The notes beneath the pieces are model-generated. The model was not told where the DNA came from and did not search any database. It saw only the letters and a program-made list of their open reading frames with translations. From contig NZ_JACIEQ010000005.1 in NCBI RefSeq assembly GCF_014196965.1, forward strand, positions 1-64,000: a stretch of 64,000 nt of DNA. Direction: 5' to 3'. Of the stretch, positions 8,986-16,637 are shown one piece after another. Source of the stretch: Actibacterium naphthalenivorans. GTDB taxonomy: Bacteria; Pseudomonadota; Alphaproteobacteria; Rhodobacterales; Rhodobacteraceae. Each line of letters opens with the position of its first letter. The first letter of the stretch is position 1. The position numbers and the translations under genes were made by a program.

Positions 8986-10251
8986 TCACTTCCTTTTCGC
9001 GGGGGTCGACCAGCGGCGGCCATGGGTCGCCTCGGAATAGTCGCCCATCGGCAGCGTCACCGGCTTGTCGATATGGCGCTTGTGCTTGCCCAGCGTGCCC
9101 GCCGACACCATCGAGCCCAGCACATCGACGATCACCCGCGTGCCCAGCAGCGCGGTGATGTCCGACGTGTCATAGGGCGGCGACACCTCGACCAGTTCCA
9201 TTCCGCAGATGCCTTCGGCCGCGACCTTGGACGCCAGCGCCAGCGCCTCTCGCGGCAGGAAGCCGCCCGGTTCGGGCCAGCCGGTACCGGGCACGAAACC
9301 GCAATCGACGCTGTCGATGTCGAAGGACATGTAAACCATGTCCACCCCGTCCCACGCCATTTCCAGCGCCATCTCGGCGGTCTTGTCCACGCCCATCCGC
9401 TCCATATCCGACATGGTGATGATGTTGGTCTGCCGCTCGCGCGCCACCCCCACCGCCTCGCGCGGGACCTGCCAGCCGCCGATACCCACCTGCACAAGGT
9501 TCTTGGCGGGCACGTTCGGCAGGTTGGTGGCGTGGAACCACGGGGTGGTGTGCATGCGTTCGTCCAGGTCCTTTTCCTGAATATCGGCGTGGCGGTCGAA
9601 ATGCACTATTCCGATCTTTTTCGACGTGCATTCCGCGATGCCGCGCACCGTGGGATAACCAATCGAATGATCGCCCCCCAGAATGATCGGCATCGACCCG
9701 CTGGAAAACACATGCGCGCAGGCGCGGCTGATCTGATCGAAGGTCTTTTCGATATTGGCGGGAATGGTGAAGATATCACCCGCGTCGCACAGGCTCATCT
9801 GTTCGCGCAGGTCGATGGCCATTTCATAGTTGTAGGGCGTGTAAAGCGCGCTGATCTTGCGGATGCCCTGCGGCCCGAAGCGGGTGCCGGCGCGATAGGT
9901 GGTGCCGCCATCGAACGGCGCGCCCAGCACGGTGGCGTCATACAGGCCGACCTCCGATACATCCTCGGCATAGGGGGCCTTCAGGAAGGTGTTGATGCCC
10001 GCGTAATGCGGCAGCTCGCCCCGCGCGAAAGTGGGGATCGACTTGTCCTCGATGCTGTCGGCGCCGGTCAGGCCCATACGCAGCGCCCATTGCTTTTCCT
10101 TCTCCCACTCGTCGCCGGGAATGTCGGCCTCGGCCTGCATCGACTTCCAGCCCTGCAGCTTCGACAGGTCCGGGTGATGAAACCGCCGCCCGCCCCGCCG
10201 GTGATCCGCCGGGTGGTGAGAGCGTGTGCGGCGCGGAACGTCAGTGAACAT
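8986..10251 (-). CDS. gdmH: Ureohydrolase of the guanidine hydrolase type (Ni-dependent guanidinase)
   Basis: Predicted to hydrolyse guanidine to urea and ammonium in the cytoplasm. It is an arginase/agmatinase-superfamily protein of 421 aa, about 100 residues longer than typical agmatinases because of an N-terminal extension, as in guanidine hydrolases. Metal ligands are visible: GGDHS (His195), HFDRHAD (Asp219, His221, Asp223) and SFDIDSVD (Asp311, Asp313). The DRH-type second motif and the CGFVPGTGWPEPGG segment are features I associate with the guanidinase branch. ATG 10251 lies 3 bases after GAGGAGAAG and 11 bases inside the upstream ATPase gene. Location in an operon headed by a guanidine-I riboswitch strongly supports guanidine as substrate over agmatine or guanidinobutyrate. 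Confidence 0.85.
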   Translation of the reverse strand: MFTDVPRRTRSHHPADHRRGGRRFHHPDLSKLQGWKSMQAEADIPGDEWEKEKQWALRMGLTGADSIEDKSIPTFARGELPHYAGINTFLKAPYAEDVSEVGLYDATVLGAPFDGGTTYRAGTRFGPQGIRKISALYTPYNYEMAIDLREQMSLCDAGDIFTIPANIEKTFDQISRACAHVFSSGSMPIILGGDHSIGYPTVRGIAECTSKKIGIVHFDRHADIQEKDLDERMHTTPWFHATNLPNVPAKNLVQVGIGGWQVPREAVGVARERQTNIITMSDMERMGVDKTAEMALEMAWDGVDMVYMSFDIDSVDCGFVPGTGWPEPGGFLPREALALASKVAAEGICGMELVEVSPPYDTSDITALLGTRVIVDVLGSMVSAGTLGKHKRHIDKPVTLPMGDYSEATHGRRWSTPAKRK

Positions 10252-11002
10252 GGGTCTTCTCCTCAAGCATGGCGGGCGGCGGCAGGGCCACCCTTGCGTC
10301 GAAATCGTAAGTAATGGTGGCGCCGTAAGCCTCGGGGTTTTGCGGGTCCCAGCGGATCTTGTCGAAGACCAGAACCCGGTCGCCCAGCTTGAACCCCTCG
10401 GACAGATCATGGGTGACCATGAACACGGTCATGCCGGTTTCGGCCCGCATGTCACGCAGGAAATCGTGCATCTTCAGCCGGGTGCCGGGATCCAGCGCGC
10501 CGAAGGGTTCGTCAAGCAGCAGGATCTTCGGTTTCGCCGCCAGCGCCTGGGCAATCGCCAGCCGCTGTTGCATCCCGCCCGACAGCGCGGCGGGGTATTG
10601 CGCCGCCACATGGGCCAGCCCGATCCGTTCCAGCGCCAGATCCGCGCGCGCCCGCGCGTCGCGGCTGGCCTGCCCGAACAGATAGCCGGCGGCATTGGCG
10701 CCAAGCGCCTCGGCGGCCACGAGATTGTCGCGCACCGTCATGTGCGGAAACACCGAATAGCGCTGAAACACCACGCCCCGGTCGCGGTCGGGTTCACGCG
10801 CGGGCGGCGCGCCGTCGATGCGGATCTCGCCCCGCGTGGGCCGTTCCTGCGCCAGCAACAGACGCAGAAAGGTGGATTTTCCGCAGCCCGACGCACCGAC
10901 GATCGAGATGAACTCGCCCTTCTCGACCGTCACCGACACGCGCTCCAGGATCGGGCGCGTGCCGTAGGACTGAAACACGTTCGACACCTCGACATAGCTC
11001 AC
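10241..11002 (-). CDS. ABC transporter ATP-binding protein, NitT/TauT type (guanidine importer)
   Basis: Cytoplasmic ATPase driving the importer encoded with it. It has Walker A GASGCGKS, signature ALSGGMQQR, Walker B ILLLDEPFGALD and switch histidine MVTHD; 253 aa is normal for the SsuB/TauB/NrtD group. The GTG start at 11002 overlaps the permease stop by four bases (GTGA), and the C-terminus overlaps the ureohydrolase start. Substrate assignment to guanidine comes from the riboswitch and the downstream hydrolase, not from the ATPase itself. Confidence 0.85.
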   Translation of the reverse strand: MSYVEVSNVFQSYGTRPILERVSVTVEKGEFISIVGASGCGKSTFLRLLLAQERPTRGEIRIDGAPPAREPDRDRGVVFQRYSVFPHMTVRDNLVAAEALGANAAGYLFGQASRDARARADLALERIGLAHVAAQYPAALSGGMQQRLAIAQALAAKPKILLLDEPFGALDPGTRLKMHDFLRDMRAETGMTVFMVTHDLSEGFKLGDRVLVFDKIRWDPQNPEAYGATITYDFDARVALPPPAMLEEKTHVH

Positions 11003-11877
11003 AGCCCGCCCTCCCCGGCCCAGGGGTACAGCCGCTGCGTCAGCCGCTTGAGCAGCCAGTCGATCACGAACGCCAGCAGGGTGATCCAGATCACATAGGT
11101 CAGGATCACATCCATCGCCAGATAGCGGCGCACCAGGAAGATGCGGTAGCCCAGCCCGTTTTCGGCGGCGATCGCCTCGGCCGCGATCAGGAACAGCCAG
11201 GCCGAGCCCAGCGAAAGCCGCACCGCCTGCAACAGGCGCGGCATGATCTGTGGCAGCGCCACCCGCAGCCCGATGGCCAGCGATGTCGCGCCCAGCGTCT
11301 GCGCCTTCACGATCTGCTCGGCGGGCAATTCGGCCACCCGCTGTGAAAGATCGCGGATCAGGAACGGCGTTATGCCGATGGCGATCAGCGCCACCTTGGA
11401 TACCTCGCCCAGCCCCAGCACGATGAACAGGATCGGCAGCACCGCCAGTGGCGGGATCATCGACAGAACCGACACAAAGGGCGCCAGCCCCGCGCGCACC
11501 AGCGGCAGCAGCCCGATCAGCAACCCGAAGCCAAGCCCCAGCGTGGCCGCGATGCCCACGCCAAGCGCCAGCCGCCGCAGGCTGGCGCCGGTGTCTTTCC
11601 AGAACAGGATGTCGCCCGATCGCTTGTCGGACTGGGTCAGCAACCGCTGCGCCGTTTCCACGATCTGCGTCGGCGCCGGCAACAGCTTGTCTGCCGGGTT
11701 GACCGCCCGCCGCGCCTCTGACCCGAGCGCATAGGCAATCAGCACCAGCACGAAGGGCAGGATCAGCAGAAACCCGGCCAGCGCCCGCCCCGGCCGCCGG
11801 TTGATCAGCCGCAGCGCGCCGGGCCGGGCGGGCCGGTCCGGCGCGGGGGCCAGGGGTATGGAAACCGGCGGTCTCAG
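10999..11877 (-). CDS. ABC transporter permease, NitT/TauT type (guanidine importer)
   Basis: Inner-membrane permease with about six hydrophobic segments and the cytoplasmic EAA-type loop (TLGATSLAIGLRVALPQIMP). The start is unusual. The frame is open and codes for the first membrane segment (AGFLLILPFVLVLIAYALG) upstream of the only ATG/GTG/TTG candidate (GTG 11751), which would cut that segment in half. No ATG, GTG or TTG exists farther up. A CTG at 11877 overlaps the binding-protein stop as CTGA and would give 292 aa, so it is used here with reservation. A sequencing error is an alternative. Confidence 0.75.
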   Translation of the reverse strand: MRPPVSIPLAPAPDRPARPGALRLINRRPGRALAGFLLILPFVLVLIAYALGSEARRAVNPADKLLPAPTQIVETAQRLLTQSDKRSGDILFWKDTGASLRRLALGVGIAATLGLGFGLLIGLLPLVRAGLAPFVSVLSMIPPLAVLPILFIVLGLGEVSKVALIAIGITPFLIRDLSQRVAELPAEQIVKAQTLGATSLAIGLRVALPQIMPRLLQAVRLSLGSAWLFLIAAEAIAAENGLGYRIFLVRRYLAMDVILTYVIWITLLAFVIDWLLKRLTQRLYPWAGEGGL

Positions 11878-12941
11878 AGCGCGCCGTCCGCGGCCATCTG
11901 CATGTAGGTCGTGTCGAAGCGGAACTTGACGTTGCCGGCGTCGCCGGTGGTCGATCCGTCCGGATAGGCCACACCCACGAAATCGGCCGAGGGCGCGCCC
12001 TCGCCCAGAATGCCCTTGTCGAACAGGAACTCGGTTACATTGACCATGGTTTCGGGCAGTTCGGCGCCGCTTGCAAAGGCCACCGCCGCAGCCGGATCAT
12101 AGAACATCTCGGTCGAGGCAAGCTGCGCGTCATAACCCGCCAGATCGGTGCCCGAGGCGGCCGCCATCGCCTCGCGCGCGGCGATGCCCTCGGGCGTGTC
12201 GGATGACATGATCGCCATCGCCTCGTACCACGCGCCGGTCACCGCCTTGCCGAAGGCGGGGTTGGCCGCCAGGGTTTCGGTGTTGACCACCATCAGATCG
12301 ATGATCTCGCCCGGAATGTCGGAACTGTCGAACAGCATGTTGGCGCCCGGCTCTTCCATGATGGCCGAGACCAGCGGGTTCCACGTGACCACCGCCTGCA
12401 CGTCATCAGTGGCATAGGCGGCGATCATGTCGGCGTCGGAGGTGTTGATCACCCCGTCCAGATCGGATTCCGACAGGCCCACGCTGTCCAGCCCGCGCGC
12501 CAGCAGGTAATGCGACACCGACAGCTCGACCAGATGCACCGGCTTGCCCGCCAGATCGGCCAGCCCGCCTTCGCCCTTCAGGATCACCGCGTCATTGCCG
12601 TTGGAATAATCGCCCACGATCAGCGCCGTGGTATCGACGCCGCCGCCCGATGGGATCGACAGCGTATCCATGTTGGTCGCCGACACGCCGTCGAACGCCC
12701 CGGCGGTATATTGGTTGATCGACTCGATGTAGTCGTTGATCTGCACGATCTCGACATCGATGCCGTATTTGTCGGCCCATTTGTCCATGATGCCGCTGTC
12801 TTCGATATAGCCCCAGGGCATCCAGCCCACATAGATCGACCAGGCGAGCTTGAAGCTGTCCTTTTCCTGCGCGGACACCAAGGCGGGCGCCAGCGCAAAT
12901 GCCGTGATGGCGGCTGTTCTGCTAAGTGAAAAACGTGTCAT
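11874..12941 (-). CDS. ABC transporter periplasmic substrate-binding protein (urea/guanidine-type, NitT/TauT family)
   Basis: Periplasmic binding protein, 355 aa, with signal peptide MTRFSLSRTAAITAFALAPA and cleavage near VSAQ. The start of the mature protein (KLAWSIYVGWMPWGYIEDSG) and QINDYIESINQYTAGAFDG resemble the family annotated as putative urea ABC transporter binding proteins that accompany urea or guanidine carboxylase genes. It is first in the operon. ATG 12941 follows AAAGGGAC, and the in-frame extension upstream falls within the riboswitch leader and is not coding. Guanidine or a close relative is the likely ligand because the mRNA leader senses guanidine. Confidence 0.85.
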   Translation of the reverse strand: MTRFSLSRTAAITAFALAPALVSAQEKDSFKLAWSIYVGWMPWGYIEDSGIMDKWADKYGIDVEIVQINDYIESINQYTAGAFDGVSATNMDTLSIPSGGGVDTTALIVGDYSNGNDAVILKGEGGLADLAGKPVHLVELSVSHYLLARGLDSVGLSESDLDGVINTSDADMIAAYATDDVQAVVTWNPLVSAIMEEPGANMLFDSSDIPGEIIDLMVVNTETLAANPAFGKAVTGAWYEAMAIMSSDTPEGIAAREAMAAASGTDLAGYDAQLASTEMFYDPAAAVAFASGAELPETMVNVTEFLFDKGILGEGAPSADFVGVAYPDGSTTGDAGNVKFRFDTTYMQMAADGAL

Positions 12942-12984
12942 GGCAATGTCCCTTTCGCCGGAATCCATCCATGGCGCGACCGGA

Positions 12985-13031
12985 ACACAACAAACGAGAG
13001 CACGCTTCGGCCGAACCGGTGCAGTGCTCTC
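12985..13031 (-). terminator. Riboswitch expression platform: intrinsic terminator overlapping the aptamer
   Basis: In the minus-strand RNA, GAGAGCAC (13031-13024) pairs perfectly with GUGCUCUC (13003-12996), and a U-rich run (GUUUGUUGUGUU) follows. The 5' arm includes the last bases of the aptamer (GGGAGAGC), so terminator and aptamer folds exclude each other. This is the arrangement of a genetic on-switch: bound guanidine would hold the aptamer, prevent the terminator and allow transcription of the importer and hydrolase. Confidence 0.85.
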
Positions 13032-13126
13032 CCGGGATTTTGTCCCGCCGTGTACCGACACCGTATCCGGCGCCGGCGGCATCTCTCGGACCTGCTTCGC
13101 GATGTTGCGAACGGAACCCTAGACAC
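13026..13126 (-). promoter_or_regulatory. Guanidine-I riboswitch (ykkC class)
   Basis: Read on the minus strand, the leader contains the highly conserved blocks of the ykkC/guanidine-I aptamer in order: GUGUCUAGGGUUCCG, then GGUCCGAGAGA, then ACACGGCGGGACAAAA and UCCCGGGAGAG. GUGU at the 5' end pairs with ACAC before the last block (P1), and GGGA/UCCC forms P3. The variable stem between the first two blocks (UUCGC...GCGAA) is intact. It lies 85 bases upstream of the binding-protein start. Its position upstream of an importer and a guanidine-hydrolase-type gene is independent functional support. Confidence 0.95.
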
Positions 13127-13139
13127 CCTGCACACCGCC

Positions 13140-13167
13140 ATAATGCCCGACGCCGTGCGCCGGTAAA
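13140..13167 (-). promoter_or_regulatory. Candidate sigma-70-type promoter of the guanidine operon
   Basis: On the minus strand TTTACC (13167-13162) and CATTAT (13145-13140) are separated by 16 bases. This places transcription start a few bases before the riboswitch aptamer. Both boxes are imperfect matches, but position and spacing fit. Confidence 0.5.
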
Positions 13168-13193
13168 TGCCGCAGGCGCTGCGCCCTGACGGC

Positions 13194-13216
13194 AGCGCGC
13201 TGATTGCGCGCTTTTT
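13194..13216 (+). terminator. Intrinsic terminator-like hairpin on the plus strand
   Basis: A perfect 7-bp stem AGCGCGC / GCGCGCT with loop TGATT is followed by T residues to 13216. It points in the plus direction, yet no plus-strand gene lies between the globin gene and here. It is just upstream of the guanidine operon promoter and may end transcripts running antisense to the riboswitch, or be chance in GC-rich DNA. Confidence 0.4.
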
Positions 13217-13723
13217 GGGCGGATTGCGGCGGAGACGCCCAATAAACCCGCCGAAGCCATGGCCGAGGGCGCGTTTTCACCATCCCGCGCCCCCGTGCCC
13301 CCGCATGCCATCGCGCGACGGCCGTTTTTCAGGACAGCCGCAGGATACACGCATAAGGCGATCCAGATTTCAGGCAAACACGCGAATTTCCGCCCTAAAT
13401 TTAGGCGCTCACCTTCTCGGCCCCGACAGGGCCGGGCTTTACCTTGCCCGTCCGCGGCAGTGGCATATCCTGAAGATGCAAGCGATGTTCAGGATCCTTT
13501 GTAGCTGGCGATCTGATCTCCTCTTCCGGATCGCCTGCGTCCCGCGGCGGCACTCCTCCTCCCGGTGCCGCCGCATCGCTTTGCCGGCACTCTCTGACTA
13601 TCACGATGCGCTATCAATGTCAGCGGTCAGGCAAGGAACGATGACTGCAATCAGCGGGAGCGGCCCCGCCTTTCACCCGCGAAAAGGAAGGTCGGCGCAA
13701 ACACGGTAGATCGGTTCGCGAGG
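13217..13723. other. Non-coding stretch with no recognised feature
   Basis: About 500 bases between the guanidine operon leader and the CatB-like gene. Several short open frames exist on both strands, but none has a ribosome binding site together with plausible protein composition. No repeat, RNA gene or strong terminator was recognised. Confidence 0.5.
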
Positions 13724-14494
13724 CTACAACCACTCATCTTTTTCGGGAATATCGACTGTGCCGCTGAGTATATCAGTGATCGGCATTCTCAAATCCGGCA
13801 TTTTGCTCCATGTCTCGCTGAGTTCGGCGAACTGATCCAGGAATCTCTCGACATCGTTGAACTTCATGCTTCCGAAGTTGGATATTCTGTACTCCCACCA
13901 TTTGGTGTGCAGCAGGCGCTCGATCGTCTCTTCTGGAAAGCGATATCTGATAAGGCGCGCAGGCACGCCGCCATAGACCGCATAGGGCGGCACGTCCTTT
14001 GTGACAACCGCGCTTCCGGCGATAACGGCACCATTTCCAATCTTGATTCCGCGACCAAGAACCGCGTCTCTTCCGATCCAGACGTCATTTCCGATCTCGA
14101 GCATCGGTCTTTTCAATCTTGCCGGCGAGACAGCATCCCAGTCCGGATAGCCATTCTCCCGAAGGATGTTCTTGTACCTCGGCGCATATGCAAAAACATG
14201 CGTCGTCACCCAATCCGTCGGATGGTTGTCCCCGATCAGGCGGACATTCCCCGCGATGCTGCAATATCTTCCGATGACCGCCTTGCCCAGATTGGAAGAA
14301 GAGTAGGACATGTAACCCAACGACGATGCAACAAGCGTGTCGGACATCGAAAGATGGCGTGTCAACGGCTCGACCGCTGCTCCGTCCCAGAAACGCAACC
14401 TCTTGATGCCCTGCCCCGCTCTTTGTTCGACCGGCTCGACAAGAAGCCTGGACAAACGGGATTTCTGTTTCTCGGTTAGCTCAACAACATTCAC
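13724..14494 (-). CDS. CatB/Vat-like hexapeptide acetyltransferase
   Basis: Acetyl-CoA-dependent O-acetyltransferase of the xenobiotic/CatB group, probably acting on a sugar or antibiotic-like hydroxyl. It shows the core SSLGYMSYSSSNLGKAVIGR, the catalytic-region DNHPTDWVTTHVFAY, the hexad run GNDVWIGRDAVLGRGIKIGN and the closing VYGGVPARLIRYRF. A C-terminal extension of about 40 residues follows. Start GTG 14494 is preferred because it follows AAGGGGC by six bases; ATG 14530 is the alternative. The gene is clearly less GC-rich than its surroundings and ends the interval next to a tRNA gene, hinting at transfer from elsewhere. Confidence 0.75.
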   Translation of the reverse strand: MNVVELTEKQKSRLSRLLVEPVEQRAGQGIKRLRFWDGAAVEPLTRHLSMSDTLVASSLGYMSYSSSNLGKAVIGRYCSIAGNVRLIGDNHPTDWVTTHVFAYAPRYKNILRENGYPDWDAVSPARLKRPMLEIGNDVWIGRDAVLGRGIKIGNGAVIAGSAVVTKDVPPYAVYGGVPARLIRYRFPEETIERLLHTKWWEYRISNFGSMKFNDVERFLDQFAELSETWSKMPDLRMPITDILSGTVDIPEKDEWL

Positions 14495-14782
14495 TTTATT
14501 GCCCCTTCGAAGCTTTGATTGGGGTGCCATAATAGCGGCTCGGATGCCGTCTACTTGAGGTGTCGTGAAAACAAAAGCGTTCACTGCTTTTTTTCTGAGT
14601 GATATGGATCGGGCGATCCGGCACCAAGTATCGACCCACTCCGCTCCCAAGCTCAGGCTCAAAAGGCAGAGGCTCGTTCTCGCGGGCAAAAGATGTTCGT
14701 CGGAACTCGCAATCCTCTGGCGGGCCACAGCGTGAATGCGGTAGCCCTGCTGAATGAAATCAAAGCATTGCGTGTAAAAACA

Positions 14783-14858
14783 TGGTGCCCCCACACGGAC
14801 TCGAACCGCGGACCTACTGATTACAAATCAGTTGCTCTACCAGCTGAGCTATAGGGGC
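14783..14858 (-). tRNA. tRNA-Thr (anticodon UGU)
   Basis: A complete cloverleaf reads on the minus strand: 7-bp acceptor stem (GCCCCTA / TGGGGGC), D-arm AGCTCAGCTGGTAGAGC, anticodon stem CTGAT/ATCAG with loop TTTGTAA (anticodon TGT), T-arm with GGTTCGAGTCC, and an encoded CCA at 14783-14785. It is unlinked to other tRNA genes. Confidence 0.97.
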
Positions 14859-14902
14859 GCCTTGGGGGGATTTAGCGGCCCTGAGCCCGTCGCGCAAGCC
14901 CC

Positions 14903-16552
14903 TCAGCGGTTGGCGCGTGCCAGCAGCAGCACCGCGATCAGCCCGACCCCGATCACCAAAAGCGCCGCGGGCGCCGCCTCGCCCAGATTTTCAAGCGAGG
15001 CCTTCTCGTAAACCCGTGTGGCCAGCGTGTTGAACCCGAAGGGGCGCAGCAACAGCGTGGCCGGCAGCTCTTTCATGCAGTCGACGAACACCAGCAGCAG
15101 CGCCGTGCCCACCGATCCCCGGATCAGCGGCAGATAAACCGACAGCAGCGTGCCACGCGCCGTCCGGCCCAGCGATCGCGCCGCCATCGGCAGGCTGGGC
15201 GTGATCCGGCCCATCGCCGAATCCGCCGCCCCCTGGGCGATGGCGAAAAACCGTACGCAATAGGCATAGACCACGGCAAAGGCCGATCCGGTCATCACCA
15301 GCCCGATGTCGATGCCGAACACGCCCTCGACCGTGTCGGCCAGAACGTGATCGGCCGCCGCCATCGGGATCAGCAGCCCCACCGCCAGCACCGCGCCCGG
15401 CGCGGCATAGCCGATGGTCGTGACCGGCAGCAGCAGCCTGGGCAGCGCGCGTTCACTCAGCCGGACGCCGTACACCAGAAACAGCGCCGCCAGCACCGTC
15501 AGGCCCGCGGACGCGCCGCCGACCCAAAGCGTATTCACCAGCGCGCGCGTCAGCCCCGGCGCGAGCCACCCGTCGGATGCCCCGATCGCATGCGACGTGA
15601 TCACCCCGACCGGCAGCAGAAAGCCGAAGGCGAAGGGCAGGATGCACAGCAGCATCGCCAGCACACCCCGCAGCCCGACAAGCCGGATCTGCGCAACCGG
15701 GCGGCTGTGCCGTGACGGGTTGAAGAATTTCATCTTCCGCCGGCTGGCCTTTTCCAGCCCCATCAGCATCAGGATCACCACGAGGATCACCGTGGCGATC
15801 TGCGCCGCGCCGCCGGCGTTTCCGCCCTCCAGCCAGACGCTGAAAATGCCGGTGGTCAGCGTCTGCACCGCGAAATATTCCACCACGCCGAAATCATTCA
15901 CCGTTTCCATCATCACGATGGCCGATCCGGCCGCGATCGCCGGACGCGCGAGCGGCAGCCCGACCCGCAAAAACCGCCCCCAGGCGCCGGCCCCCAGCGC
16001 GCGGGCGACCTCGTAACAGCCGCCCGATTGTTCGCGGAACGCGGCGCGGGTCAGCAGGTAGACATAAGGATAGAGCGCGGCCGACAGCACCAAAACCGCC
16101 GCCCCGCGCGACCGGATTTCGGGAAACCAGTAATCGCGCGCGCTGTGCCAGCCGAACAGCCCGCGCAGGCCGGTCTGCACCGGCCCGGCATATTCCAGAA
16201 AATCGACCAGCGCATAGGCCCCGATATAGGCCGGAATCGCCAGCGGCAGCAGCAGCAGCCACTCCAGCCAGCGCGACAGCGGAAACCGGTACATCGTGAT
16301 CAGCCAGGCCGCCCCCGTTCCCACCGCGGCCGACAACAGCGCCACCGCGCCCATCAGGATGCCGGTATTCTCCAGATAGCGCGGCAGCGTGGTGTGGATC
16401 AGATGCGGCCAGACATTCTCGGCCGGGTTGAGCGCAAGCCAAAGCACCGAAACGATGGGCACCAGCACCAGAATGGAAATCAGAACCGCGCCCGCCGACC
16501 ATGGATCGAAGCGAAACCGCGGGGCAGGTATCTGAGTGTTTCGCTCGACCAT
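14903..16552 (-). CDS. Iron(III)-type ABC transporter permease (FbpB/AfuB-like), two fused membrane domains
   Basis: Inner-membrane permease of 549 aa with two homologous halves of about six helices, as in FbpB/AfuB ferric iron permeases. Each half has an EAA loop (YEVARALGAGAWGRFLRVGLP and MAARSLGRTARGTLLSVYLP). In this family the permease works with a periplasmic ferric-binding protein and an ATPase; neither is adjacent, so this gene is an orphan whose partners must lie elsewhere. The substrate is therefore only inferred. It lies upstream of tRNA-Thr on the same strand with a 44-base gap. Confidence 0.8.
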   Translation of the reverse strand: MVERNTQIPAPRFRFDPWSAGAVLISILVLVPIVSVLWLALNPAENVWPHLIHTTLPRYLENTGILMGAVALLSAAVGTGAAWLITMYRFPLSRWLEWLLLLPLAIPAYIGAYALVDFLEYAGPVQTGLRGLFGWHSARDYWFPEIRSRGAAVLVLSAALYPYVYLLTRAAFREQSGGCYEVARALGAGAWGRFLRVGLPLARPAIAAGSAIVMMETVNDFGVVEYFAVQTLTTGIFSVWLEGGNAGGAAQIATVILVVILMLMGLEKASRRKMKFFNPSRHSRPVAQIRLVGLRGVLAMLLCILPFAFGFLLPVGVITSHAIGASDGWLAPGLTRALVNTLWVGGASAGLTVLAALFLVYGVRLSERALPRLLLPVTTIGYAAPGAVLAVGLLIPMAAADHVLADTVEGVFGIDIGLVMTGSAFAVVYAYCVRFFAIAQGAADSAMGRITPSLPMAARSLGRTARGTLLSVYLPLIRGSVGTALLLVFVDCMKELPATLLLRPFGFNTLATRVYEKASLENLGEAAPAALLVIGVGLIAVLLLARANR

Positions 16553-16637
16553 GCGTCCGGTCTACAGGAAAGCCATTTTACTGTCCAGATTACCTCGTAT
16601 AACCATGGCAAAGAACATGTAATCGAGAAAAGAGCAT

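Noticed and set aside
10241-11974. A single open frame that appears to fuse permease and ATPase of the guanidine importer
   Set aside because: Only its last 253 codons are real (ATPase). The first part reads the permease DNA in the wrong frame, and the true permease frame ends at 10999.
14570-14595. A hairpin AAAAGC/GCTTTT with T-run near the acetyltransferase
   Set aside because: Six mostly A:T pairs give little stability, and its direction is ambiguous.
13100-14900. An integration site (att) repeat at tRNA-Thr
   Set aside because: No second copy of the tRNA 3' end and no integrase gene were found in the window.
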